64,000 nucleotides of DNA from Polyangia bacterium. Lineage in GTDB: Bacteria; Myxococcota_A; Polyangia; Nannocystales; Nannocystaceae. Shown here piece after piece: positions 9,927 through 18,423 of the stretch. The stretch covers positions 124,001-188,000 of the forward strand of contig JAUIKS010000009.1 of the NCBI GenBank assembly GCA_030430565.1, given 5' to 3'. Position numbers and translations under genes: made by a program. Position 1 is the first letter of the stretch. The number at the start of each line of letters is the position of its first letter. The notes under the pieces are model-generated. The model was not told where the DNA came from. It worked only from the letters and a program-made list of their open reading frames with translations, and ran no database searches.

Positions 9927-11020
9927 GGGGTCGCCTGCGTGGCGCGTTCGCCCGCGCTCACCTCATCCGCGCTCGCGTCCTCGACCGCTGCCTCGTCCTC
10001 GATCTCCTCCGCGCTGGTGAGCGAGCGCAGGACCTCGCGCCAGCGGACCTCGAGGCGCATCTGCCCGAGCAGCCCGAGCGCGGTGATCGTCGTGACCTGG
10101 CAGGCGTAGAGGTAGAAGGCGAAGACGACGCCCTGGCCGCGGACGGTGGCGTCGTCGAGGAACAGCGAGAGCCCGGTGAGCACGCCGAGGTGGAACGTCC
10201 CGAGCTGCGCCGGCGGCCCCGGGATCAGCAGCGCGAGGTTGGTGACCGCCATGACCGCGGTCGTCTCTTGAATCGTGAGCGTGATCCCGCAGCCGCGCGC
10301 CAGCACCCACATGCCGAGCACGTTGATCGACCAGTACGCGGCGGTACCGAGCAGGAACAGCGCGAGCGGCCGCGGCGAGGGCAGCGCCGCGAGGCCTTCC
10401 GAGACGCCGCGGGCGACGTCCGCGAGCTTGCGCGCGAGGCCGGGCAGGACCCAGGAGGTCACGCGCTCGACGAGCCCGCCGACCGCCCGCGGGAAGCGGG
10501 CCATCGCGATCAGCACGAGCAGCGCGAGGAGGAACACCCCGACGACGCCGAGGCTCGCGGTGTACAGGGCCTCAAGGCCAGGTCGCACCTCGACGAGCGC
10601 GAAGGATCCAAAGAACAGGCTGCAGACGAACAGGCCGTCGACGACGCGCTCGAGCGCGATGCTCCCGAGCGTCTGGCTGAACGTGACGCTCGAGTTCTGG
10701 GCCAGGATGAGCGGCCGCGCGAATTCGCCGATGCGCCAGGGGAGCCACGCGATCCACATGGTCCCGGCGAGCCCGGTCGCCATGCCGACGCCGAGCGGGA
10801 CGTCGCCGAGCGGGCGCAGCAGAAACAGCCAGCGACCGACCCGCGTCACGAAGTAGACGAGCAGGATCCCGAAGTAGGTCGGGAGCACCCACCAGGGGAC
10901 CGCGAGCGACTCCGGGATCGCGTCGTAGCGCCGCTGGAGCGCGTAGATCAGCGCGCCGGTGATGATGACCGACGCGAAGAGGCGGAGCGCCCAGCGCCGT
11001 CGCTGTGTGCTCCGCCCCAT
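9923..11020 (-). CDS. Lysylphosphatidylglycerol synthase-type transmembrane protein, paralogue
   Basis: 365 aa from the ATG at 11018-11020 (two TTG codons sit 2 and 3 codons before it). The first membrane segment is LFASVIITGALIYAL. The family loop VTRVGRWLFLLRPLG and WLPWRIGEFARPLILAQ is more canonical than in the downstream copy (GE-x-x-RP is the family hallmark). About eight membrane segments. The C-terminus is acidic (EEIEDEAAVEDASADE). First gene of a two-gene operon with the paralogue. A role in moving a lipid or lipid-linked glycan across the membrane is inferred from the family only. Confidence 0.83.
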   Translation of the reverse strand: MGRSTQRRRWALRLFASVIITGALIYALQRRYDAIPESLAVPWWVLPTYFGILLVYFVTRVGRWLFLLRPLGDVPLGVGMATGLAGTMWIAWLPWRIGEFARPLILAQNSSVTFSQTLGSIALERVVDGLFVCSLFFGSFALVEVRPGLEALYTASLGVVGVFLLALLVLIAMARFPRAVGGLVERVTSWVLPGLARKLADVARGVSEGLAALPSPRPLALFLLGTAAYWSINVLGMWVLARGCGITLTIQETTAVMAVTNLALLIPGPPAQLGTFHLGVLTGLSLFLDDATVRGQGVVFAFYLYACQVTTITALGLLGQMRLEVRWREVLRSLTSAEEIEDEAAVEDASADEVSAGERATQATP

Positions 11021-11083
11021 GGACAACAAATTGTATCAGCCAGGGCGCGCGGACAAGATCGGCGAAGCCCTGGCGCCGAGGCG

Positions 11084-11575
<492 letters not shown>

Positions 11576-11630
11576 CTAATCACAAACGCCGGTCAAAGTC
11601 ACGCGACGGCGCGTCCCAGCGGGCGCGCGA

Positions 11631-12536
11631 TCAGGCGTTGAGCATGGCCGTGAGTTTTCGAGCGATGTCGCCAAAGCTCGACGACAGCGCCTCGAGGTCC
11701 GCGCTCGGCGCGATGATCGCGGCGAACACGAACATCCCGTCCATGAGCGTGCGGGTTATCAACGTGCCCTCCGTACCCTCGAGGATGAGGAAGTCGGCCT
11801 GCGGCGCGAGCCCGAGCTTGGCGCACGAGGCGTCAACGGGGGCGACGCAGCGCTCGAGCTGGGCGCCGACGATCTGCAGGTCGAGCGCGTCGATCGCCGC
11901 CGGCCTCCGGGCGAAATCGACCGGGTTGCCCTCGTCGTCCGTCAAGATCGCGCCGCGGACCTCCTCAAAGCGCTCGAGCAGCTCGGCGAGCGCGAGCCCG
12001 AATTCGCTGACGCCGCAGGCGATTCGCTCGGTCTCGGCCTGCGCCTGGCTGCGTGAAGGAGGCGGCGGGCGAGGAGGAGGCGGCGGAGGAAGAGGCGGCG
12101 GAGGCGGCAGCTGTCGCGGGATGCCCAGGCGCGTGCGCGTGCGCGGACGCGGCTCGGCCCTCCGTTGCGGCGCCGGCTGCTGACCTGGCGGAACGTGTCG
12201 AGGGATCCCGAGGCTCGTGCGGGTCGGGCCAAAGCGTTGCTTCGGCTGCGTTCTCGGCTGCTTCTGCCTCGGCTGCTTCTGCTTTGTGCGCGCCGCCGGT
12301 CCGCGTCGCCGGGGCGGGGGCGGAGGCGGCGGCTCGGGAGCGGGATCGTCTGGGCGCTCGATCGCGAAGACGCCCGATGACAGCGCCGGCAGCCCGCGGA
12401 GCGTCTTGGCCTTCTTGAAGTCGTCCTGGAGGTCGCTCGGACGGGCTCGATCCTCGGGCGTGGGCTTGTGCTTCGCGCCGCGCGGGACGTGGACCCCCGG
12501 CTTCTTCGGCGGGGGCGGTGGCCGTCGTCGAGTCAT
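11631..12536 (-). CDS. Proline-rich protein with C-terminal roadblock/LC7-like domain
   Basis: 301 aa in two parts. Residues 1-175 are Pro/Arg/Gln-rich and probably disordered, with several polyproline runs (RRRPPPPPKKPG, then PPPPLPPPPPPRPPPP) and the short phrase LGIPR occurring twice. Residues 180-301 fold-match the roadblock/LC7 family: an N-terminal helix, then AILTDDEGNPVDF, a central helix, LILEGTEGTLITR and MFVFAAII. Roadblock proteins regulate small GTPases (MglB in myxobacteria). No Ras-like GTPase is next to it. It does not look like MglB itself because of the long proline head. Assignment of the domain is by pattern only. Confidence 0.6.
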   Translation of the reverse strand: MTRRRPPPPPKKPGVHVPRGAKHKPTPEDRARPSDLQDDFKKAKTLRGLPALSSGVFAIERPDDPAPEPPPPPPPRRRGPAARTKQKQPRQKQPRTQPKQRFGPTRTSLGIPRHVPPGQQPAPQRRAEPRPRTRTRLGIPRQLPPPPPLPPPPPPRPPPPSRSQAQAETERIACGVSEFGLALAELLERFEEVRGAILTDDEGNPVDFARRPAAIDALDLQIVGAQLERCVAPVDASCAKLGLAPQADFLILEGTEGTLITRTLMDGMFVFAAIIAPSADLEALSSSFGDIARKLTAMLNA

Positions 12537-12593
12537 GCGAGCGAGGAGCGAGCGTACGTACGAAGGAACGCTCGATCGCCGCGCGACCGGGCG

Positions 12594-13859
12594 TCAGAAC
12601 GGAATGGACAGCGCGAGACTACCGTTTCGCGCGCCGCGGTACTCGCTCTCGACCTCGCCCATCTCGTTGACGCGGCAGATCTGGTACGGAAACGTGTAGT
12701 CGAGGCAATTCCCGCTGGTCGGAAACGTCAGGATGTGGTTGTACGTCGCCTGGATCCACGCGCCCTCGAGCCACGCCAGGGCGGGCAGGCGCGCGAGCGG
12801 GTCGAGTTCGAGCATGAGCATCAACCCCGGCGTGTGGTGATAATGCGCCTGCAGCTGGGGCGCCGAGGTCTTGAACACCGCGTCCATCGGGTAGGGCTGC
12901 TCATCGGCAGGGAGCGCGAAGAACGCGGCGGTCTGCGTGAAGTACTGGTATCGCAGCCGGATCAGCAGATGACGCGCGATCCGGAAGTGCAGCCGCGTGT
13001 CGATCGTGTGGGAGCGGACCTCCCAGTCGTCGAGGTAGAAGCGATAGCGGCCCTCGAGCGCGATCCAGTTGACCTTGGGCAGCGCCCAGCGAAAGTAGAC
13101 GTTCGGCGCGAAGCGGCGCTGGGTGAACGGGAAGGCCTGGAACTCGCTGCCGTTGACGCGCCGGTACGGGTTCTCGTGCGGGCCGTGGCTGAAGATGCCC
13201 TCGAGCTGCACGCCGACCGTGAACGTCCGGTGTAGGTCGTGCCCGTAAAACAGCTTAAAGTAGTGCCGCTGGAGCAGGTTCGTGCCCTCGGTGCCGTTGG
13301 GGTCACTCGGGGACACCCAGGGGACCGTGTCGCGGAAGCTCGGGCGGATCACGAACACGCTGCTGAGCACACCCTTGTAGATCATCCCCACGCGGATCGA
13401 GCGGTTCAGCAGCTCGCGCCCGACGTTGAAGCCGAACTGGCGCGATATGTAGTCGCTCTCGGTGGAGTAGCGGAACTCGCCCCCGAACTGCCACTCCTTG
13501 AGCTTGGAGCGCAGCCGGAGCGTGCCCTCGTGGCGCATCTCCGTGAACAGGAAGTCGCCGCCGGTGACCGCGGCAGCGCCGGAGGCGATCGACGCCGAGG
13601 TCACGACATCAAGCAGATACTGGCCCTCGACCGTGAGGCGCTCGTCGGGGACGTCCATCTCGACGTTGACGACCGGCGCGAGCACGCGCGTCGACGGCTC
13701 GCGATAGTAGTTACCCCGGATCGTGACGCGGTCGTCGGCGCGCAGCGAGCCCACGAGCGTGACCAGCGGCGCGACGAGCACGCACAGCGCCGCGAGCCCC
13801 AGGCACAGCGACAGCGAGCGCACGAGCGACCTGGTCCGCGCGTTCAGCCGCAGCCGCAT
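12594..13859 (-). CDS. DUF3570 family outer-membrane protein
   Basis: 421 aa from the ATG at 13857-13859, preceded by GGGAGG at 4 nt. N-terminal signal/anchor (LCLGLAALCVLVAPLVTLVGSLRA), then a region of alternating hydrophobic and aromatic residues ending in Phe (SLALSIPF), as in outer-membrane barrels. The opening VTIRGNYYREPSTRVLAPVVNVEMD with TVEGQYLLDVVTSAS is characteristic of DUF3570. The preceding gene encodes its usual partner, a DUF4266 lipoprotein; the two overlap by 16 nt. The function of the pair is not established; in other bacteria they sit with thioredoxin-like and ApbE (flavin transferase) genes, which are absent here. Confidence 0.82.
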   Translation of the reverse strand: MRLRLNARTRSLVRSLSLCLGLAALCVLVAPLVTLVGSLRADDRVTIRGNYYREPSTRVLAPVVNVEMDVPDERLTVEGQYLLDVVTSASIASGAAAVTGGDFLFTEMRHEGTLRLRSKLKEWQFGGEFRYSTESDYISRQFGFNVGRELLNRSIRVGMIYKGVLSSVFVIRPSFRDTVPWVSPSDPNGTEGTNLLQRHYFKLFYGHDLHRTFTVGVQLEGIFSHGPHENPYRRVNGSEFQAFPFTQRRFAPNVYFRWALPKVNWIALEGRYRFYLDDWEVRSHTIDTRLHFRIARHLLIRLRYQYFTQTAAFFALPADEQPYPMDAVFKTSAPQLQAHYHHTPGLMLMLELDPLARLPALAWLEGAWIQATYNHILTFPTSGNCLDYTFPYQICRVNEMGEVESEYRGARNGSLALSIPF

Positions 13860-14101
13860 CCGCCTCCCGCAGCGCCGTGGCCACCGACGCTCCAGTCGCG
13901 CGCCGACTCGACGTGCGACTCCCACTCGGACTCCATCAGCTCGTCCTTCGTCGTCGGGTCCATCTCGCTGCGGCTGAGGACCTCGCGCTCGGACGGCTTG
14001 ACCTGCACGCTCGCGCATCCAGTGGCGCCCAGCGTGGCGGCGATCGCCAGGACCGCGGCAGCGCGCGCCCGAGCTCGAGGAATTAAGGGTCGCTGGGGCA
14101 T
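13844..14101 (-). CDS. DUF4266 small lipoprotein
   Basis: 85 aa. ATG at 14099-14101 gives a basic start, a hydrophobic stretch (AAAVLAIAATLGATGC) with a lipobox-like ATGC, then SVQVKPSEREVLSRSEM and the DUF4266 ending, a Gly-rich tail finishing in GGGCGCG. The cysteine-containing terminal GCG motif is the family hallmark. Overlaps the DUF3570 gene, consistent with joint expression. The C-terminal cysteines may carry a modification or metal, which is an inference only. Confidence 0.8.
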   Translation of the reverse strand: MPQRPLIPRARARAAAVLAIAATLGATGCASVQVKPSEREVLSRSEMDPTTKDELMESEWESHVESARDWSVGGHGAAGGGCGCG

Positions 14102-14160
14102 CGGGCAGACCCTGCCCGACAACCGGCCTGTCAGCAAGGGCAGACGCTGGTGACTTGGTC

Positions 14161-14166
14161 TATCCT
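14161..14166 (+). promoter_or_regulatory. Candidate -10 element for a leaderless cmk transcript
   Basis: TATCCT ends exactly 7 nt before the ATG at 14174, and no Shine-Dalgarno sequence is present. The same spacing recurs upstream of ribH, the GAF gene, scoA, the P450 gene and the FrzS-like gene. Confidence 0.35.
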
Positions 14167-14173
14167 CCGCCGC

Positions 14174-15088
14174 ATGCTGACGACCGTCACCTCGTCAACG
14201 CCGCCGTCGCCCGTCCGCGCCGCGTTCTTTGGCGCCTCGCTCCCGCGGCGCGGTGACCAGGTGGATGGCGACCGGGCGCGCGGTCGGGCGAGCGAGCGCG
14301 AGGTCGTCGCGCCCGCCGCCTCCGCGATGGCGAGCGCATCGTCGGAATTTGCGACATCCGGCGGCGAGCACAGCGACGCGCCCTCGAGCCCGCGCGTGCA
14401 GCAGAGCGCCGGCCTCTTGATCGTGATCGACGGTCCGGCGGGCGCGGGAAAGAGCACCGTGGCGCAGCGCGTGGCCGAGCACTACGGCGTGCCGCTGCTC
14501 GACACCGGCGCCATCTATCGAACGGTCGCGCTGGTAGCCCGTCGCGTCGGCGTCGCCTGGGACGACGAAGCGGCGCTCGCGCGGCTCGTGGGGGCGTTTC
14601 CGATCGAATTCAAGCCGGCGCTCGTGGCCGGCGAGCGGCCGCGGGTCTTCTATGACGGCGAGGAGGTCAGCCGCGAGATTCGGACCCCCGAGATTTCCGA
14701 CGGCGCCTCGCGGGTCTCCGCCGTCCCGGCTGTTCGCGCGGGTCTGCTCGCCATTCAGCGCGCGCTCGGGGCTCGCAGCTGCGTCGCCGAAGGTCGTGAC
14801 ATGGGCACGATCGTGTTCCCCGACGCGATTCACAAGTTCTTCCTCACGGCCAGCCTCGACGCCCGCGCCCGCCGGCGACACGAAGAGTTGACCCAGAAAG
14901 GCCGCGACGTCGATTTCGAGCGAGTTCGCCTCGAGGTCGCCGAGCGCGACGAGCGTGACACCCAGCGTGCGACCGCCCCGCTCGCGCGGGCGCCCGACGC
15001 CGTGCTCGTCGACTCCTCCGAGCTCCCCATCGACGAGGTTGTGAGGCGAATCATAGAGACCGTCGAGCGCCGACGCGGCGCCGGCTGA
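14174..15088 (+). CDS. cmk: Cytidylate kinase
   Basis: Phosphorylates CMP/dCMP with ATP. P-loop IDGPAGAGKSTVAQRVAEHYG, substrate motif LDTGAIYRTVAL, EGRDMGTIVFPDA and the HEELTQKGRDVDFE lid region are all typical. The enzyme itself needs only about 225 aa; this frame has about 75 extra Ala/Ser/Arg residues before the P-loop. The ATG at 14174 is chosen because a -10-like TATCCT sits 7 nt upstream; an internal ATG at 14327 would give a near-normal length, so the start is uncertain. cmk-rpsA is a common gene order. Confidence 0.9.
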   Translation: MLTTVTSSTPPSPVRAAFFGASLPRRGDQVDGDRARGRASEREVVAPAASAMASASSEFATSGGEHSDAPSSPRVQQSAGLLIVIDGPAGAGKSTVAQRVAEHYGVPLLDTGAIYRTVALVARRVGVAWDDEAALARLVGAFPIEFKPALVAGERPRVFYDGEEVSREIRTPEISDGASRVSAVPAVRAGLLAIQRALGARSCVAEGRDMGTIVFPDAIHKFFLTASLDARARRRHEELTQKGRDVDFERVRLEVAERDERDTQRATAPLARAPDAVLVDSSELPIDEVVRRIIETVERRRGAG

Positions 15089-15149
15089 GCGCGCGCCCCG
15101 AGCCGAGGGCTCTCACCGAGGATCGCCCAGAACAAGCGCCAGAGCCCAG

Positions 15150-15178
15150 TTGACGGGCCCTAGAAAACTCCCTACGGT
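15150..15178 (+). promoter_or_regulatory. Candidate sigma-70 type promoter of rpsA
   Basis: TTGACG, a 17-nt spacer, then TACGGT, in the 232-bp gap between cmk and rpsA. It would give a 5' leader of roughly 135 nt, room for the S1 autogenous control known in other bacteria. Confidence 0.4.
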
Positions 15179-15320
15179 CCACGGGCTCTGTACTTGCCTC
15201 TGGGTTTGTGGGTGAGCTTCGACTCATCCCCGGACGATTCGAATGCCTCGAGCCGTCCTGGGCTGGACCCGAGGTCTCAGGTGCAGGGACTCCACATTGG
15301 AAGGAACATTAACCCCAGCA

Positions 15321-17036
15321 ATGCACGAACAAATCACGCCGGCCGCCGGAGACGACGATTTCGCGGCCCTTTTCGAACAAACCGTCCAAGATAAGCCCGA
15401 GGTTAAAGAGGGCTCTATCGTCAAGGGGACGGTCGTCGACATCATCGGTGACTACGCGGTTGTCGACATCGGCATGAAGGCCGAGGGGCAGGTCCCGCTT
15501 CGCGAGTTCGCCGACGAGGACGGCAACATCGTGGTCAACATCGGAGACGAGGCAGAGGTCCTGCTCGAGGTCTCCGAGGACAACAACGGCCTCGTCGTCC
15601 TCTCCAAGGACAAGGCGCGCAAGCGCAAGGTCTGGGACGAGATCCAGGCGGCCACCGAGGCCGAGGGCATCGTCAGCGGCATCATCATGGCCCGCGTCAA
15701 GGGTGGCCTCTCGGTCATCTTGCAAGGCGGCGTCAAGGCCTTCTTGCCCGGCAGCCAGGTGGACCTCCGCCCGGTCCGCAACCTCGACTCCTTCATCAAT
15801 CAGGAGTTCGAGTTCAAGATCATCAAGTTCAACAAGAAGCGCGGCAACATCGTCCTGTCGCGTCGCGTCCTGCTCGAGGCCGAGCGCGCGAGCCTGAAGA
15901 ACGACACCCTCAACCGCCTCAAGGAGGGCCAGATCGTCGAGGGCGTGGTCAAGAACCTCACCGACTACGGCGCGTTCATCGACCTCGGCGGCATCGACGG
16001 CCTCCTGCACATCACCGACATGTCGTGGGGTCGCGTCAACCACCCCTCCGAGCTGTTCCAGGTCGGCGACAAGGTCAAGGTCAAGGTCCTCAAGTTCAAC
16101 AGCGACAGCGAGCGCGTGAGCCTGGGCCTCAAGCAGATCACCGACGATCCGTGGATCAACGCCGAAGAGCGCTACATCCCCGGCACGGTCGTCGAGGGCA
16201 AGGTCGTCAGCATCAAGGACTACGGCGCGTTCATCGAGCTCGAGGAGGGCATCGAGGGGCTCGTCCACGTCTCCGAGATGTCCTGGACCCGCCAGATCAA
16301 AAACCCCAAGCAGATCCTCAAGATCGGCGACGACGTGCGCGCGGTCGTGCTCGACATCGACGTGTCGCAGAACCGGATCTCGCTGGGCATGAAGCAGCTC
16401 GAGGAGAACCCCTACGACAAGGTCGTCGAGACCTACCCGCCGGGTTCGGTCGTCGAGGGCGTGGTCCGCAACATCGCCGACTTCGGCGTGTTCGTGGAGC
16501 TCGAGCCCGGCATCGACGGTCTGGTGCACATCACCGACCTCAGCTGGACGCAGCGCGTTCGTCACCCGAGCGAGCTGTTCAAGAAGGGGGACAAGGTCAA
16601 GGCCATGGTCCTCAACATCGACAACTCGGGCGAGAAGCCGAAGATCAGCCTCGGCCTCAAGCAGCTCGGTCAGGACCCGTGGGATCGCATCCCCTACGAC
16701 TACCCGATCGGCAAGATCATCGAGGTCAAGATCCTCAAGCTCACCGACTTCGGCGCCTTCGCCGAGATCGAGCCCGGCATCGAGGGTCTCATCCACATCT
16801 CGGAGATCAGCGAGGAGCGCGTCGACGACCCGCGCTCGCACCTCGACCCGGGCCAGAAGGTCCGCGCCGAGATCATCCAGATGGACGCGCAGGAGCGAAA
16901 GATCGGCCTCTCGATCAAGAGCGCGCGTCGTCAGGACGACCTCGCCGACGCCCAGGGCTTCGTCAACGCCTCCGACGCGAGCGCCACCCTCGGCGACGTG
17001 TTCAAGGGCGCCCTCGGCCGCATGAAGAAGGACTAG
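15321..17036 (+). CDS. rpsA: 30S ribosomal protein S1
   Basis: 571 aa, close to the E. coli length. Six S1 (OB-fold) repeats can be followed: for example GTVVDIIGDYAVVDIGMKAEG, GVVKNLTDYGAFIDLGGIDG, GKVVSIKDYGAFIELEEGIEG and VKILKLTDFGAFAEIEPGIEG-type motifs. ATG at 15321 gives MHEQITPAAGDDDFAALFEQ, the usual acidic S1 start; upstream in-frame residues are unrelated. GGAAGG lies about 17 nt upstream. S1 unwinds mRNA and binds leaders at the 30S platform. A strong intrinsic terminator follows the gene. Confidence 0.97.
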   Translation: MHEQITPAAGDDDFAALFEQTVQDKPEVKEGSIVKGTVVDIIGDYAVVDIGMKAEGQVPLREFADEDGNIVVNIGDEAEVLLEVSEDNNGLVVLSKDKARKRKVWDEIQAATEAEGIVSGIIMARVKGGLSVILQGGVKAFLPGSQVDLRPVRNLDSFINQEFEFKIIKFNKKRGNIVLSRRVLLEAERASLKNDTLNRLKEGQIVEGVVKNLTDYGAFIDLGGIDGLLHITDMSWGRVNHPSELFQVGDKVKVKVLKFNSDSERVSLGLKQITDDPWINAEERYIPGTVVEGKVVSIKDYGAFIELEEGIEGLVHVSEMSWTRQIKNPKQILKIGDDVRAVVLDIDVSQNRISLGMKQLEENPYDKVVETYPPGSVVEGVVRNIADFGVFVELEPGIDGLVHITDLSWTQRVRHPSELFKKGDKVKAMVLNIDNSGEKPKISLGLKQLGQDPWDRIPYDYPIGKIIEVKILKLTDFGAFAEIEPGIEGLIHISEISEERVDDPRSHLDPGQKVRAEIIQMDAQERKIGLSIKSARRQDDLADAQGFVNASDASATLGDVFKGALGRMKKD

Positions 17037-17056
17037 CGCACCGCTAGCCACACCCG

Positions 17057-17095
17057 ACCGCCGCGCCTCCTCGGAGGTGCGGCGGTTGTTCTTTT
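17057..17095 (+). terminator. Rho-independent terminator after rpsA
   Basis: A 14-bp stem (17057-17070 with 17073-17086, one G-T pair) followed by TGTTCTTTT, 20 nt past the rpsA stop codon. Confidence 0.88.
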
Positions 17096-17185
17096 CCAGG
17101 GACCCACGCAGCGGGGAACCACACCGCTACAAGGGTCTCGAGTCGAACAGGTCGCACAAGTTCGTGTCCTAAGAGCCCCGAGAGC

Positions 17186-17214
17186 TTGATCTAGCGAGCC
17201 CTCGCGGGTACTCC
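17186..17214 (+). promoter_or_regulatory. Candidate promoter of ribH, leaderless arrangement
   Basis: TTGATC, a 17-nt spacer, then TACTCC ending 7 nt before the ribH ATG (17222). Transcription would begin at or next to the start codon. No Shine-Dalgarno sequence or FMN riboswitch is visible. Confidence 0.45.
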
Positions 17215-17221
17215 CATCCCC

Positions 17222-17761
17222 ATGGGTCACCTTTCAAAGGTCCGCGTGATCGAGGGCTCGCTGCAGGCGGACGGGCTGCGCTTCGCCATCGTCGTCAGCC
17301 GCTTCAACAGCTTCGTCACCGAGCGCCTGCTCTCCGGCGCCGTTGACACGCTCGTGCGCTCCGGCGCGGACCCCAGCGGCATCACCGTCGTCTGGACCCC
17401 CGGCGCCTACGAGTTGCCCGCCGTCGTCGGGCAGGTGCTCGCGAGCGGCGGACACGACGCCGTCATCGCGCTCGGCTGCCTCATCAAGGGCGACACGATT
17501 CACTTCGACCTGATCGCCAGCGAGGCCACCAAGGGTCTCGCGCAGGCTGGGATCGCCTACTCGATCCCCGTGACCTTCGGCGTGATCACGACCGACACGC
17601 TCGAGCAGGCGATCAACCGCGCCGGCGCTAAGGCCGGAAATAAGGGCTCTGAGGCCGCGCTCGCGGCGATCGAGCAGGCGCGGCTCTACCAGGCGATCGC
17701 CGCGACCGCAGACCCGCCGCAGCAGGGCGAGCTCGTCGACACCGTCAGCGGCGCCGAGTGA
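17222..17761 (+). CDS. ribH: 6,7-dimethyl-8-ribityllumazine synthase
   Basis: Penultimate step of riboflavin synthesis: condenses the pyrimidine amine with 3,4-dihydroxybutanone phosphate. Motifs VVSRFNSFVTERLLSGA, WTPGAYELPAV and ALGCLIKGDTIHFDLIASEA with the catalytic His are all present. 179 aa, with a short extra C-terminus after the core (ATADPPQQGELVDTVSGAE). The nusB start codon overlaps its stop codon (ATGA), the common ribH-nusB pairing. The other rib genes are not in this window. Confidence 0.96.
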   Translation: MGHLSKVRVIEGSLQADGLRFAIVVSRFNSFVTERLLSGAVDTLVRSGADPSGITVVWTPGAYELPAVVGQVLASGGHDAVIALGCLIKGDTIHFDLIASEATKGLAQAGIAYSIPVTFGVITTDTLEQAINRAGAKAGNKGSEAALAAIEQARLYQAIAATADPPQQGELVDTVSGAE

Positions 17762-18279
17762 TGGCTAAGTCCAAGCAGTCCCGAAGCTCCCGCGGCGAGC
17801 TCGCGTCTGGACGCGAGCTCGCGTTCCTCGTGCTCTGTCACCTCGAGTCCTACGACGAGGATGAGCGCGAAGATGCGGTTGCCCTGTTCTGGCGTGATCC
17901 CCCGGGCGCGCCGCGTGCCGCCGAGGCGGGCGACGACGCCGACGTCGTCGCGCAAGCCCACGCGTGGAGCCGGCAGCCGACCGTGCGCGCGTTCGCGGAG
18001 CGCATCGTCAGCGAGATGGTGTCGCGCTGGAGCGAGGTCGACGCCTTGATCGAGAAGACCTCGCGCAGCTGGCGAGTCGCCCGCATGGATCGCGTCGACC
18101 GCAACGCGCTGCGACTCGCCGTCGTCGAGCTGGCGAACATCCCCGAGACGCCGCGGGCCGTCGTGCTCTCTGAGGTTGTGCGTCTCGCGTCGCGCTACGG
18201 CAGCGAGCGCAGCGGGCGGTTCGTCAACGGCGTCGCCGAGGCGCTCGCGCGCGCGCTCCGGCCCCGTAAGCAGCAATAA
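17761..18279 (+). CDS. nusB: Transcription antitermination factor NusB
   Basis: 172 aa all-helical RNA-binding protein that joins NusE/S10 on boxA RNA during rRNA antitermination. RELAFLVLCHLESYD at the N-terminus, the central ALIEKTSRSWRVARMDRVDRNALRLAVVEL block and the C-terminal VVLSEVVRLASRYGSERSGRFVNGVAEAL helix are diagnostic. There is an insertion of about 25 residues after the first helix (FWRDPPGAPRAAEAGDDADV) relative to short NusB proteins. Starts at ATG 17761 inside the ribH stop; a GTG one codon earlier is also possible. Confidence 0.94.
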   Translation: MAKSKQSRSSRGELASGRELAFLVLCHLESYDEDEREDAVALFWRDPPGAPRAAEAGDDADVVAQAHAWSRQPTVRAFAERIVSEMVSRWSEVDALIEKTSRSWRVARMDRVDRNALRLAVVELANIPETPRAVVLSEVVRLASRYGSERSGRFVNGVAEALARALRPRKQQ

Positions 18280-18423
18280 CGAAGCGATCTTTCGACGATC
18301 TTTTCATCGATCGTTTGATGGATCCTCGGGCGATCTTCACAGGAGCCGCGAGCGATCCCTCGCGCGGGCGCGGATGCTTCAGATCTTCGCGCGCTTCGAA
18401 ACGCTTCGATACAATATCGCGCG

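Noticed and set aside
15309..17051. Minus-strand frame of 580 codons opposite rpsA
   Set aside because: Asp/Leu/Val-rich mirror of S1 codons; rpsA repeats are unambiguous.
17101..17221. FMN riboswitch before ribH
   Set aside because: The conserved RFN-element sequences are not present and the promoter appears to abut the start codon.
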